Positions 12,274-23,718 of a stretch of 64,000 nt of DNA are shown in pieces. Below the pieces are notes generated by a model. That model did not search any database, was not told where the DNA came from, and was given only the letters and a program-made list of their open reading frames with translations. Location: positions 202,382 to 266,381 of the forward strand of contig JASANC010003348.1 of the NCBI GenBank assembly GCA_030248135.1. The letters run 5' to 3'. The DNA comes from Theristus sp. LFF4_11. Taxonomy: Eukaryota > Nematoda > Chromadorea > Monhysterida > Xyalidae. Each line of letters begins with the position of its first letter. Position 1 is the first letter of the stretch. Position numbers and translations under genes: made by a program.

Positions 12274-15200
12274 TGTCGTCCGAAACATCGTCTGAATGGC
12301 GATTCCAACAACAGCCAGTGCACGTGTGGAAGCGGACTGCGGTGGTGAAATGGCAGGAGAACACAACGGTGACGTTCAGAATGACATTGAGAACAAGTCC
12401 CCGCGTCCGCCAGACCCGTTCAAGGTTTGTGCTCCAATGACCGACCACTAATGAGAAATAAAACAAGCACAGGTTACAGTAGCCTTCTCTTTCCTTGTGA
12501 AGTTTGATACACTTAATACAGAAGTCTAGCACGTAATGACTGGTGTTTCCCGGTAATTCATTCGTTTTTGTCGTTTGATTCAACCAATCAACATTCAGTA
12601 TTCAGTCACTCATTGTCACATCCATGTTTTAACAAATTTGCATAGGAAAAGGCACCTTCCCTGCTACACGTCCCTGAACGTCTGCAGTGCAACGAAACAC
12701 GCTTTTTTTCTATCTTCTAATCACAGAATACAGTTGAAGCTAGTCACAAACCAGATGCAGCAACTCAAAATTTTGTTCATGAGCTTGTAAACGAAGTGTT
12801 GTGCAGTTTGTTTGGAGTGGGGTGTGTTTGTGCAGATAATGACTTTCGGATTCTCATTATTTTCAATTGACACTAAGACACAAGCAGGGGTAAGCGGGTC
12901 GCTCAGAACACACGTGATTCTGGAACAAATTTCAAATGTCTGGTTTTTTGAAAATTTTTGAAAATCTTAAGCTTTTAAATTTAAACACACGCACAACGTT
13001 TCAACAAACATTCAAGTTTTTTTTTGACACGGCAAAATCTCAGTTTTAACCTTAAAAGCCGTCTGCGTCCTCATAAAGCTGTTTGACTGGTTTTTCTAAA
13101 CAGCCTTTAATGGGTGAACGAATTACTTGAGTACCAAACTGAAAGACACGTCTGTCGCATGGGTGTGAGCAATTTTCGAGTTTCGAAGGCGCCTCCAATC
13201 CATAAAAGTTTTCGCCGCCTCTACCCGACTTGAAATAATTATCGAAATTGCAAACTACAAACACACACACGGTCTTTTCAACAAATATGTCAACCGTATT
13301 GCGCCCGGTTGTAGCTGCCACATTAAATTAGTTTCGTTAAAACTAAGGAAATACTCAAAACAAGCAAAGCGCCGGACAAAAAAAATAACAGTTTAGTATT
13401 CAAGTTTGAAAAAGACACCAGAGGAGATTTTTGAGCGTTCGAATACCAAGTATCGAACGAAGTATCTCGCAGTTCGAATAGTAAAAAAACCAAAAGGACA
13501 ATGTCGAAAACAGTGCGAGAGTTTGTGAAAAACGTGCTCTGGAAGGCGAATCAGCAAAGTAACAAGCAGAAGTTATGGCCGTTATTAACCAAACGAAATG
13601 AAGCTGTGAGCCGCGATATTTGTGAGACCAATAATCAGAAAAAGTTGCTGCAAAAGAAGAGACTCTACCCACGGGTTGCCAAGGTTGCAGATTTTTGGCG
13701 GTGGTTTGCGGCTTTTCAGTCCATGAGACACTTTTGGAATTCATCTTTCAGGACCAACTGCCAAAACCACCAGTGCCAAGCGTCGACCACACGTTCATGA
13801 GGTGAATACAGTCCAGCTCAAAAACATATCAAACTAACTGGATTATTTATTCGGTCTCATTTATTAACCAACTGCCTTTAGTGATTAGACCATACTGCAG
13901 TTCTCGTGAGCCTGCACGGCTTCTTCTGGTCTTATCTCTGGTTGTTTCGCATAAAGTTCCAGTTTTGCTTTTATATCAACATCTTTGTTGATATCAAAGC
14001 AAGATAATTTTAAAAATTATTCATGGGAAACCGCAGATTTCTCGAATACGCCAAAGTGATTTCGCCCTCCGAAGCGCAATACGAGGCCACGAACGTTGCA
14101 GTGCACGAGTTTCTCGACCAATCAGCGAACGAGGCGCAGTCACGATTGATTCGCATTGCTGAGCACAACGACAACTGGGTGAGTGTCGCAGAACCACATG
14201 AAAAAGTTGACAACTGGCATTTGAATCTGGCCTCATGATTGGCTGCGTCGAGCTGCTGGCAGAAGTCAGGAAACCCAATTCAAAAGCAGCCAATGCTCAA
14301 CAACTGATTTGGTTCGTGATCACGTGACGCATGCATTCGTGCAGGTATTGCTGTGGAGGCGGAGTTTGGTTTGCACAGAATGCCCGAATGACGAATCACG
14401 TGATCAATTAACCAGAATCAATGATCAGCAAAAAATCTGCTAGTTTATATGGAGTAGTAGAGTAGAGTTAGACTATACTATCTCACGATTACCACATTTC
14501 AGATCAACGAGTTCTGGCTAAATGACATGTACCTGAAAACGAACAGAGTGCCGCTGCCAGTGAATTCTAATCCGGCCTACATTTTCCCGCGTTTCGAATT
14601 TGACTCTGCACACTGTCAACTAAGGTGAAGGAATGTGTTTTCGAACGTTCAGTTCACAGGATCGTTCGTTAATAAAAGGTTCAATGATGTTGCTCAGATG
14701 CTTTTTCAAATCTTCAAGCGTTACCCGAATTTCAGATACGCTGCGGCGGTGATTCGCGGCTTTTACAATTTCAAGGAGAAAATCGACAAGTACGCATGGT
14801 GAAATTTAATAAGCAGCGCATGGGAGCTAAATTTTTTCATATTTTTAAGTTTTCTGAAGAAAATTTTAAAAACATTTTTCTGAGAACTTTTTTATCAGCC
14901 GCACCCTGCCGCAAGATTACTCAACGGGAAGATCGAAGGTGCCGCTGTGCATGGATCAGTACTGGCGTCTGTTCACGTCGTACCGGGAACCGGGAATACC
15001 CGCTGATAAATGGGAGACCGACTGCAGACCCGGCGGGAGCAACGAACATGTGATTGTGATGAGGAAGAACCAGGTACAGTTGGGTAAAAACGGCAAATTT
15101 GGGTACTTTTAAAATGGGTAAAAGTGCAAAGCGCGCCTGCAACCCGTGCAGTGCACGGTCACTAAATGGATACGACAGTGGTAATGTTGTGTCTTTTTGG

Positions 15201-18200
15201 GTTTGTCCTACCCAAAATGCTAAAAATACAATTGCAGTGTTTCATGATTCGCACGAAAGTCGGCGGCGAACTGCTGTCAGACACGGAGTTGATCTATCAG
15301 CTGAAAGACGTGAGTTTTACGCAAAAAAGACAATAACAGCAACTGAAAGAAAACTTGAAAGTGAAAACTAAAAAAACATCAATTAACGCCACTAACGCTC
15401 AAAAAACGTAAAAACGTAAAAACGGCAAACGTTTTTGTTTGAGTGCAGGCATTCAAAAAATCGCTCGCTCGTCCGCCGATCAGCGTGGTGCCGGTGAGTG
15501 CGTACACAACGGCACACCGCGACACCGCTGCGAAAGCGCTGCAAATGCTGCAAGAACGTCAGTGAATGCTCTAGAAAACTGTGAAAATGTAGTCAAATAT
15601 TCCCGATGAACGCTGTTTTTCAGACCCGGAAAACCGAAAATCATTAAAATGGATGAAAACAGCATCGCTGGTGGTTTGCTTCGATGAGCCGATCGACCAT
15701 TTCCGCCACAAAATTGACCCCACCGGTATGCTACAGTCTGTTTCTGTGCAACAGTCACACGGTGATCACGTTCGCTAAAATACGGAAACATGTAAATTTG
15801 AGTGGCAAACAAACATTCGGAGTGCAGGTCAGTAGTAGTTTCAATGGAATGTTTTCCAGAACTGCAAAAAAATCTTTCAGGCAGCATGTCCAAAGCAGAG
15901 CTCGATCAAGCGCACCGAGCGATGAACATTCTGCATGGGTATGGCGTAAACGCAATAAATCGCTGGTACAACAAGAATCAAAATGTGAGATACAGTACCA
16001 CTGAGATGTCATTTTATGATTTTGTACAGTGATAAAGACACGCGCACACACACGCACGCACACAGACGCACCCACACGCGTGTGCGCTCAAACACACGCG
16101 CAAGCGCACACTATACTGACAGCGCATGGCGTAACAACATTTATGCGTGCCAGTGTGTTTGTGTGTCACACAAAAACAAATTTTCCGTAATCAAGATTCG
16201 AGTTACACAAAATTTAAAAAAAATATAGCTGATCTTCACGCCGGACGGCGTCTGCGGTCTGCTGATGGAGCACTCGATTGCCGAGGGCATGGTCTACATT
16301 GAAATGGTGGAACAGGCGCTGAAAGACGCGCAGCAGCTCGCGAAACGTCGGGACACGGTCTGCTCGGTGCGGCAGTACGACGCAAAACCACTGACCTGGC
16401 ATGTGGGCACGGAGCTGAGAAAGTTGTTGGACAACGCTGTGGACGATGTGAACCGGTGAGCGAGTATGCTCTATGCATTCAGAGGTGCCGCACCGAAATG
16501 ACGTCATGTCTGCTAAGCCTAAGCCTAAGCCCCTAAGCCTAAGCCTAAGCCAAAGCCAAACCCTAAGCCCAAACCTAAGCCTAAGCCTATACCTAAGCCT
16601 AAGCCTGACCCTAAACCCAAGCCTAAGCCCAAGCCGGTGAGCGAGTATGGTCTATGAATTCAAACGTGTCGCACCGAAATGACGTCATGTCTGCTCTAAT
16701 GCACAGCAGCTCGGTCGGTGCGGCTAATCCATTCACGTCGAGAGGTGAACAGACCAAAACTCTGGCGCCTCACAGGCGAGCGTCTGTGGAACAAATGACG
16801 TCATTTCGGGCGGAGACTTTCGAGTACATCCACGTCGATTCTATACTGCCATTGGCATATTCAAAAAGTGATAAAAAGCCGTCAAGTATCTCGCACCTCA
16901 GCGCAAACTGATTCTGTGACATTTTGAAAAGATCGGAGTTGAGAAGAGCGCCTAAAATGCTGTCGCTTTTTGCAATGCAACTCAACTGAAGTATTTTCGG
17001 ACTTGCGCAGACTTTCACGCGATCTCGACTTCAACGTGCTGCACTACGCGCAGTTTGGCACGGCGTTTATAAAGGCGAACCGGATGAGCCCGGATGCTTT
17101 CGTTCAGCTGATGTTGCAGCTTGCCTATTACAAGTAAAATTGTATTTTGTTTTTACTGGTTGCGTTTCTTTGTTGACAGATGTTTGTTTTTCTTTTCCTG
17201 CTTGTGTTTTCTTTGTCGCTTTCAGGTCGCACGGTCGACTCTGCAGCACGTACGAGAGTGCCGGACTGCGAAAGTTTCGTCTTGGCCGAGTGGACAACAT
17301 TCGCGCGGCACACCCAGAGGCGTTGCACTTTGTGCGGACGTTCACTGATCCGAACAGCTCTGACGTAAAAGATTGGGTTTTCTGAAAATTAAAAATGTTT
17401 TTTTTCAAGCCGTGCTGACATTTGGTTTCCTAACTGTTCAATAATAAGCTCGAGAACTCACTAATACACTGTCACACTTCACCGGATGCTCATCGAGGCA
17501 CGTGCCAAGACAAAAAACTTTATTAAAACAAAAAAGAACTTTTCTTAATTTTTAGGACGCGAAAGGGGCAGCACTGAAGTCTGCAATTGAGAAGCAAACA
17601 AAAATTATGATTGAGGTAAGGTGTCAATATATTTTTAATTATGCAACGTGTTTCTGCACAGAGCAATGTGGAAAAATAGACTCAAAGCACATTTTAGAAT
17701 GTTTCTGGCCACGGCATCGACAACCACCTCTGTGCGCTGCGCGATTTGTCACGAGAAACCGGTAAGCAAAATATCGGTTTTCAATCGTTTGTTCTAAAAT
17801 AAAGAAAATAAGCTTGTGAACAAACTACTTGTGGACAATCACAAAAATCGACTTTTTAGCCGCCGAAAGCAAAACACAAGCGCCAGCATTGTTCTCAAAC
17901 GAGCTGTATGCAGAAGTGATGCGGTTTCCGCTGAGCACGAGTCAGGTATAAAAAACGTGAAAAGGAACGTGTTTGTAATGCCATGCTCCAGTGACGCCTG
18001 AACGCAGCTGAGAAACGCAGTTTACGTGACGCTGAAATGCCAAATTCTATTCCAAAACTCGTTCCTACCATTCTAAAATTTATGCCATTAGCCATCCCAA
18101 AACCCCGTCTAAAATTTTGTCTTCACCCAAATTTTTACATGAAATAAATTTTAGAATGGTCTTTCTATCGTGCCGCGAATGTAGGTTTCGACGTGCGTCG

Positions 18201-18388
18201 CCGACACGTTCCTCTGCTACGGGCCCGTGGTGGCGGATGGCTACGGCTGCGCGTACAATCTCAAACCGAACAAACTTGAGTTTGCGATTTCGGCGTTTCA
18301 CTCATGCGATTGGACGACCGCTGCCGGATACCGCCACTCATTGATTGCCAGCTTAGATGACGTGAAGAAATTGCTGGAAACAAAATGA
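12274..18388 (+). CDS. cha-1: Choline acetyltransferase, complete, 17 coding exons
   Basis: Acetyl-CoA:choline O-acetyltransferase, the cytosolic enzyme that makes acetylcholine. The exon from 12274 has an in-frame TGA directly before ATG 12296. Coding exons: 12296-12424, 13752-13801, 14037-14178, 14503-14624, 14736-14789, 14899-15073, 15238-15309, 15449-15557, 15624-15725, 15881-15984, 16229-16455, 17011-17133, 17226-17364, 17556-17615, 17698-17761, 17860-17945, 18185-18388; all phases agree and give 653 residues. Family landmarks in order: [14 protein letters not shown] near the N-terminus, [55 protein letters not shown], the catalytic-histidine motif MEHS (His368), [47 protein letters not shown] and [15 protein letters not shown]. 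VAChT lies upstream, apparently inside the first ChAT intron, as in the conserved cholinergic gene locus. One intron (16456-17010) holds a telomere-like array and a duplicated splice donor. The small alternative is an upstream extra coding exon, which the in-frame stop argues against. Confidence 0.95.
13802..14036 (+). other. ChAT intron 2 (ordinary)
   Basis: GT..AG intron between the LPKPPVP exon and the next exon; nothing further seen. Confidence 0.7.
16038..16110. repeat. (AC/GC)n microsatellite in a ChAT intron
   Basis: About 70 bp of alternating ACACGC/GCACAC words inside the intron 15985-16228. Purine-pyrimidine alternation of this kind can adopt Z-DNA; no function is implied. Confidence 0.85.
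16453..16514 (+). repeat. 62 bp duplication, left copy (contains the true exon-11 splice donor)
   Basis: Begins CCGGTGAGCGAGTATG and ends GACGTCATGTCTGCT. The right copy is 16634-16695, on the other side of the telomere-like array, with only a few substitutions. The left copy covers the last three bases of the ChAT exon and its GTGAGC donor. Confidence 0.85.
16513..16635. repeat. Interstitial telomere-like repeat, (TTAGGC)n on the minus strand
   Basis: About 120 bp of TAAGCC units, perfect at the left (CTAAGCCTAAGCC) and increasingly degenerate to the right (CCAAAGCC, CCCTAAGCCC, CTGACCC). TTAGGC is the nematode telomere repeat. It lies in ChAT intron 16456-17010, 58 bp downstream of the donor. 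Confidence 0.85.
16634..16695 (+). repeat. 62 bp duplication, right copy (decoy splice donor)
   Basis: Repeats the exon end plus donor GTGAGC of ChAT exon 11 immediately after the telomere-like array, so a second consensus 5' splice site exists at 16637. Confidence 0.85.
16654..16830. mobile_element. TGACGTCA-bearing MITE, copy in ChAT intron
   Basis: Left end ATTCAAACGTGTCGCACC then AATGACGTCAT; right end, reversed, has CCCGAAATGACGTCATTTG. These are the terminal inverted repeats of a family also seen at 24534-24660, 29089-29316, 33306-33430 and 34504-34690. No ORF. Confidence 0.55.
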
Positions 18389-19582
18389 ATGAAAACTTTT
18401 CAAAAGCTTCACACTAGAAACATACTGATTTTTTGGTAAAGTATAAGAGATAATGTTTTGTGGTAAGATTTTCTCAGCTGCAGATTGAGGCAATACATGA
18501 GAACACTATGGGCGGGGCATGCACCCCATGCAAGTTGCAAATAGAGAAGTTTAAAAATAGATTTAGTTTGAGTTGCTAAAGTGCAACGTTTTTGGATGTT
18601 TGTTAATTGTTGGCTAGCCCATAATCATATGTTGATTGATATACACTTAGGCTAACGCAACGTTATAAAATCAAACGTCTTTTGATGATAAATGTTTATT
18701 GAATCAAATTTTCCTGGTTCTTTTGTTTGTCAAAACATTCAAAGAATGTGTTTGTTTGGGTGAAAATTTTCTAATCAGATGGTCTATATATAGTTTTTGA
18801 TGTCCTTCATAGCAAAAACTTTATTCAGATTTTATCGATACGCTCTAGATCTCGGTGCAATAATTTTTTCGTGATATTGGTTTGTGATTGTGACAATTCT
18901 TCAATTAGTAATCACTCAGTACTGGCGTTATAGCACGTCACTTAAGATGCATTTCACTGTGTTGTCCGCCTGTCATCAAATGTAAGTAGCTTGTGTTGAT
19001 ACTGAACGAGCATCTGTATTTTGTGGGTCCGACCGAACCTGTTAAGTTTTTTTCTGTCCGTTTGGTCAAACGTCGGTAAATCGGTATACACGCTAATATA
19101 GATAAATGTTACCCTTTACGTTGTTCAGTAGTGTCGATATTCGGCGCACGAAAGCACAAAAATTCGAAAGTTCCAGACTTCCAGACTTTTTGACTTTCAG
19201 ACTTCCATACGTCCAGATGGCAACGACGTTTTATAAGCCGTTCAGAGATTCATGCGGTCTAGACATCCGGATTTCCAGACTCGAGTTGCAATATACATAC
19301 AATGTATTTGGTTAAACCGAATACGCAACCAAATGCATGCTTCACTTTTTTAGTTGTTTTCAATCTGGTCCGAAAATCTGAGAGTAAGCAAAAAAGCAAG
19401 CGATGTTTATCGAAATGTGCGGAAATTGACAAATCAATCCGTAGTAGCCACCATAAAAGATGCTAATAAATCATTTTTATGAGTATACATTTTGTGTGCA
19501 CATTACATAATGTTGATGGGTAAAAACCAGTGCAATTAAAACCACGAATGAATATTGAACTATTTCATTTTCGAATTCTGCG
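18389..19582. other. Intergenic, no supported gene
   Basis: AT-rich; contains short direct repeats of CAGACTT words near 19175-19210 and nothing else that I can support. No AATAAA was found close behind the ChAT stop. Confidence 0.5.
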
Positions 19583-20480
19583 TCACTTCTGATCGTCAGT
19601 TATTTCCGGCAGTTTATCTTTGATCTCTTCGTATTTCCTGCGTAGGCGTGCTGCGTCACGTCGGCGGTGACCCTGCGACTGGTCACGGATCGAACGAGAT
19701 GCAGACAGCCGTTGATCTTTGGTGCTGCAGCAACAACGATTACGTTTTTCTTTCAGAACAGTCGCAATGAAAAGCTTCCGCGACGACTCCATTGTAACGA
19801 CGTTGTTTGAGTTTATAACTTTTTAAAAACATTCAAACTTCAAAACATTCAGTCGACTGTGTGCCCCCAAGTCAAACTTAATAAACTGCCCGCACACCGC
19901 AAAACAAACGTTTTGCCGGATTGGAGATTTTTTAGAGTTAACAGGCACTATATCAGTTTTCTTAAGTACCGGAATGTTCGTTGACTGATGATTGACAGAC
20001 TCGTTGAGGACGACAAGGACGAGAACGTGAAACGACCGTCGATTGACGCTTCCGAATCAGACGCGGACCCATCGCGCTGAGGCTGGCTGGCGATGAATTG
20101 CAGCTGACAGCAAATGATGTTTGTTGCAGAGAAAAGGTTCAAGTGATCTCAGCAGTTTTGGGGACAGTATGGCAAGAACAACCGCGATCAATGGTTATCT
20201 CAGCAATAATTTTTTTCAGAATCAATTGTTTAAAACAGAAAATCGATTGGAAGCAGACGAAAACTTTGCGAGAAAATCATATGAAGACCAGCTCGAAACT
20301 AGCAACCTGTGCAAGCCCGAGCGTCACATGGTACGGCCGTCCAGCCTTGTCCTCGTGAAACTGCAGCAGCCTTCGCACGGCCCTGTCTGCCTGCACCTTC
20401 AAGTCCTCGCCTTGCTGGTCCCATCCGCACGCCTCGATTTCGTTCATCACGTCGTACAGCTGAACAACGTCATCGATCAT
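19583..20480 (-). CDS. Unrecognised small protein, three exons, 133 residues
   Basis: Exons on the minus strand 20480-20328, 20076-19970 and 19724-19583 join in phase (acceptors CCTCAG and GCTGCAG; donors CCAT|GTGACG and TCCG|GTACTT) from an ATG to TGA. The N-terminal third is acidic and helical (DDVVQLYDVMNEIEACGW). The middle is a Ser/Asp-rich linker (DGSASDSEASIDGRFTFSS followed by a serine run). The C-terminal third is highly charged and probably helical (RRRDAARLRRKYEEIKDKL). No signal peptide or membrane segment. I do not recognise the family. The matched phases support a real gene, but both donors are weak and homology is lacking. It may extend further upstream. Confidence 0.45.
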
Positions 20481-20794
20481 TTCATTTTACGTTGATTGGT
20501 GGAATTCACGTGATGATTGGTAAAAACGGCAATGAAACAATGATAAAAGTAAAAAAGTGTCCAACGCACAATCCAAAAAGTAAGTATAAAATCACCGCAA
20601 AAGAAGATTTCCTGAAAACTCAAGTTTCCCATGTGGCCGAGGAGGCCTGCACGACTTTATTCGGTCTTAATAGGATTAGGTTTAGACCATGACTGCCTTT
20701 TCATTTTTGCGATTATTTTCTACAAGACCCAGCAGTCCATCCATCATGCGACTCGCTGCATCAGCATTCCACGTTGCTACCATCTTGACTCTAT

Positions 20795-21010
20795 TTAAAA
20801 TGATATAAAACCAAATTTTACCGCCAATTTGGTTTTGTTGTTCTCGACATGTTTTGCGGTGACGCGATTCCACAGGATCCAATTTACCACAGCAATACCG
20901 ACAGCAAATAGCACCACGAAAATGAAAATTGTTGTCGAGCGATCGTTTGAGAGTATGCAGGAGTCCTGGTCATGGAAAAGTTGCACGTTTTTTATAACGT
21001 TGACTATGGT
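20795..21010 (-). CDS. Candidate terminal exon with one transmembrane segment
   Basis: A minus-strand ORF reads a short lumenal part with one Cys, then a clear hydrophobic span (TIFIFVVLFAVGIAVVNWIL) and a basic, Asn-rich tail ending at 20795. The 5' boundary is not resolved. It could be the membrane anchor of the Ly6-like gene whose ectodomain exons are at 25173-23719, in which case the 1.1 kb transposon at 21600 lies in an intron, or a separate small gene. A further 31 bp gap with GT..AG ends behind it is too short to be a convincing intron. Confidence 0.3.
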   Translation of the reverse strand, partial: TIVNVIKNVQLFHDQDSCILSNDRSTTIFIFVVLFAVGIAVVNWILWNRVTAKHVENNKTKLAVKFGFISF

Positions 21011-21599
21011 GGGATCAATTGAGCTTCTTCAGCGGGAGTGACCAAAGAAAAATTTTTTTTAGAAGAACGATGTTCACTGATGTTTGGAGATAGGCAACTG
21101 ATTTATATATCGAACCGCACTCTAAAAATATTAATAATTAATTACGAACCACACTAGTCGATACTAAACAAGTTTGTTCATGTTTTTGTTTGATGAATTT
21201 TTGAGAGTATGCCACTCAGTAAAGAACAAGGATGGGTCGTGGTGACCCCCACCCCCACCCACCCCATCGCTCAGAATACATTGTATGTTTTCTTGTTTGC
21301 CTCTACTTACCGTTGTCACGGTGCACACCATTTGTGGGTGCCATACTGGTATCACTGGGCGAGTGTGTGTCTTGTAAACTGGTGCACCCGAGAGCTCCTT
21401 GGTGCACATTCGATCGTAGCAACAGCACAGACTGACAAACTGTTTCAAAAACAACAAGGACTTCATTACTATGTTTTGAACAATTTTGAAACTGTTTCTG
21501 AAGGTGAATTTGAAAGTTTTTTTCTCAAAACATAAACCGTCGACGAAAAACTTTGACAACATACTCCACGTTTAAGGCCCGTTCATGCAGACGTATGTA

Positions 21600-22684
21600 C
21601 AGGGTGAACCAAAAAAAGGTTCCAATTCTAAAATGCTCTCACTGGCGTGTGCTGAGGTGTTTAGAGCTGAAAATTGGAACACTATTAGAAAACAGTTGGA
21701 GGTTTTTCTGACTATTTTTTTTTCACGGTATGTTGCCCCTATCACTCACTACAGCAGAATATCTGAAAAACATGAAAAATCGACAAATGTGGTGAAATGC
21801 AGAGAATTAATTTAGCTGTTACAAAGACCAAATGATGAACGTTGGTGATAACCCGAGTGTTCGCAACACAAAAAAGATGAAAAAAACAATACGCACACAC
21901 AACAGCTTGGAAATGCCGAATGCTCAATGGCATTTGAACAGTCTTTGAGCAAGCTGATGTTTCACTTCGAATCTTCTAGGGTGCGTGAGCGGTTCTGCTC
22001 AGAACAGATGCGAATTTCTCTTTTCAAATGCGAAATGTTTTTCTTTTTTAATTCACACAATTTGCCACTCTGCTTTTTTCACCATAGCAGATTGATTGTT
22101 TTCTGCAGTGAAAAATGCAATTCCATTTTCAGTCGTTGCGGCCATCATGGTTAAGTGGACGGCAGAAAAGCGAGTCTGGTCTGCCAATTGGTGGAAACAT
22201 GCGAATAAGTTATCTACAGTGGTTCGCCAATTTTGTACAAAATTCTATTTTACACCGCGTGGCGATACATCAGTTCACAAGTCGGTATGAGCAATGATAA
22301 ACAGTGAGATTATGGGCGACCGTTGTTTTTCGTCAAAAATCGCTATTTTTTTGAAAATTACACTGTAAAAATAAACTGAAACGTGTAAACCAAAGTTTTT
22401 AATCACAAAAAAGCTCTCAAAGTGTTCTAACAGTGTTCCAAATTTTAAGCCATGAGGTTCTTGCTACAGCTAAATCAACCCTCTGTATTTCTCCACATTT
22501 GTCGATTTTTCTTGTTTTTCAGATATTCTGCTGTAGTGAGTGATAGGGGCAACATACCGTGAAAAAAATGGTCAGAAAAACCTCCAACTGTTTTGTAATA
22601 GTGTTCCAATTTTCAGCTCTAAACACCTCCGCACACGCCAGTGAGAGCATTTTAGAATTGGAACCTTTTTTTTTACTCACACTG
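21600..22684. mobile_element. 1,085 bp Tc1/mariner-like element with ~225 bp terminal inverted repeats
   Basis: The left end CAGGGTGAACC runs into about 225 bp that reappear inverted at the right end (22684 back to about 22455) with few differences; TATGTA flanks both sides (21594-21599 and 22685-22690). The core has a short plus-strand ORF, 22096-22290, whose segment WTAEKRVWSANWWKHANKLS and following RQFCTKF resemble the DUF4817 helix-turn-helix that opens some Tc1-like transposases. No DDE catalytic domain is present, so the element is defective. Confidence 0.75.
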
Positions 22685-23182
22685 TATGTACGGCACGATA
22701 CGGCACGTTACATTTCGTGTTATTGCATACGACCGTTCATGGAGACGTGCCATTGTCGACGTACATCAGCATGAACAGCAGGCCTTTAATGCCCATCAGA
22801 ACTTTTATGAAGATGAAAACAAAAGTGATACCAAACGCGTTGGAGATACCTTCCCTGACAATTCAGGAACTTAGCGGGACAAAAGTTAGCCGAACGTTTT
22901 TTCAACCCGGCCGTGCCGACCTCAGTTGTCTTTGCGTTTTTCGTCGCTGATGACGTTTGGACGCGAAGTGCGCTGGTTGTGCAGATCGTACGCGGACTTT
23001 TTTTGCTCAATCGCCACTGCCCACTGAGGAAAACGGGGGTGCTGCAAATTTCGTCATACTTTTCGCGGTCCGCACACTCGTACTCCTCTGCAACGCCTGC
23101 GTTGGGAGAAGCGGGGTTGGTTGGTTGAGAACTGAATTGCTTACTGGGAGAGAGAGAAACTGCAGTCGAACTAAAGTATAGG

Positions 23183-23293
23183 CAATCAGCTGATTGGTGA
23201 TGCATGTTTTCTGTGCAGGCATTGATGTCGAGCGATAAGTTTATTTTGCACAGAAAGTATGCATCACGTGATCACCAACCAATCAGCTGATTG
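23183..23293. repeat. Imperfect hairpin around CAATCAGCTGATTGG
   Basis: Left arm 23183-23217 and right arm 23247-23293 are inverted copies (CAATCAGCTGATTGG ... TTTCTGTGCA), the right arm with an extra dozen bases, separated by about 30 bp. Could be a fold-back element or a structured intron segment. Confidence 0.5.
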
Positions 23294-23718
23294 TCTGTAA
23301 TTTCGAGTTCGACTCTACACTATGCAACATTTTCCGGCATTTCGCTGAGTTATCAGTCGACATCTTTTAGAATCTTTGCATCTGCTAGCTAACAAAATGG
23401 TAGTTTGGAAAAATTGGTAGGTAATATGATTGAATCGCATCTTGAGACACAGCTGCACTTCACCAATTGCATTCGCAGTGCTGACGCAGTAGTCGTCGTC
23501 ACTTGCGCACTTTTCACTGCCGCAGATTGTTGGTTGCCGCTCGGAATTGTTCTTCAGCCAAACTGCGTCGAAACGCAGCAGCTCAGGTGAGATCTGTGAA
23601 TTGGATCCAGTGTTTTTGATTTGAATCTGCGGTTAACCCCATAACAATCAATAACGATGTCAAAAAAACATGTTGCAACGATTGTTCATTTCGGCGAAAA
23701 CACAAGAAAAGAACGAAC

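Noticed and set aside
22786..23205. 139-codon minus-strand ORF
   Set aside because: Three frames are partly open here; internal acceptors suggest pieces of the Ly6-like gene rather than one intronless ORF, but none could be fixed.
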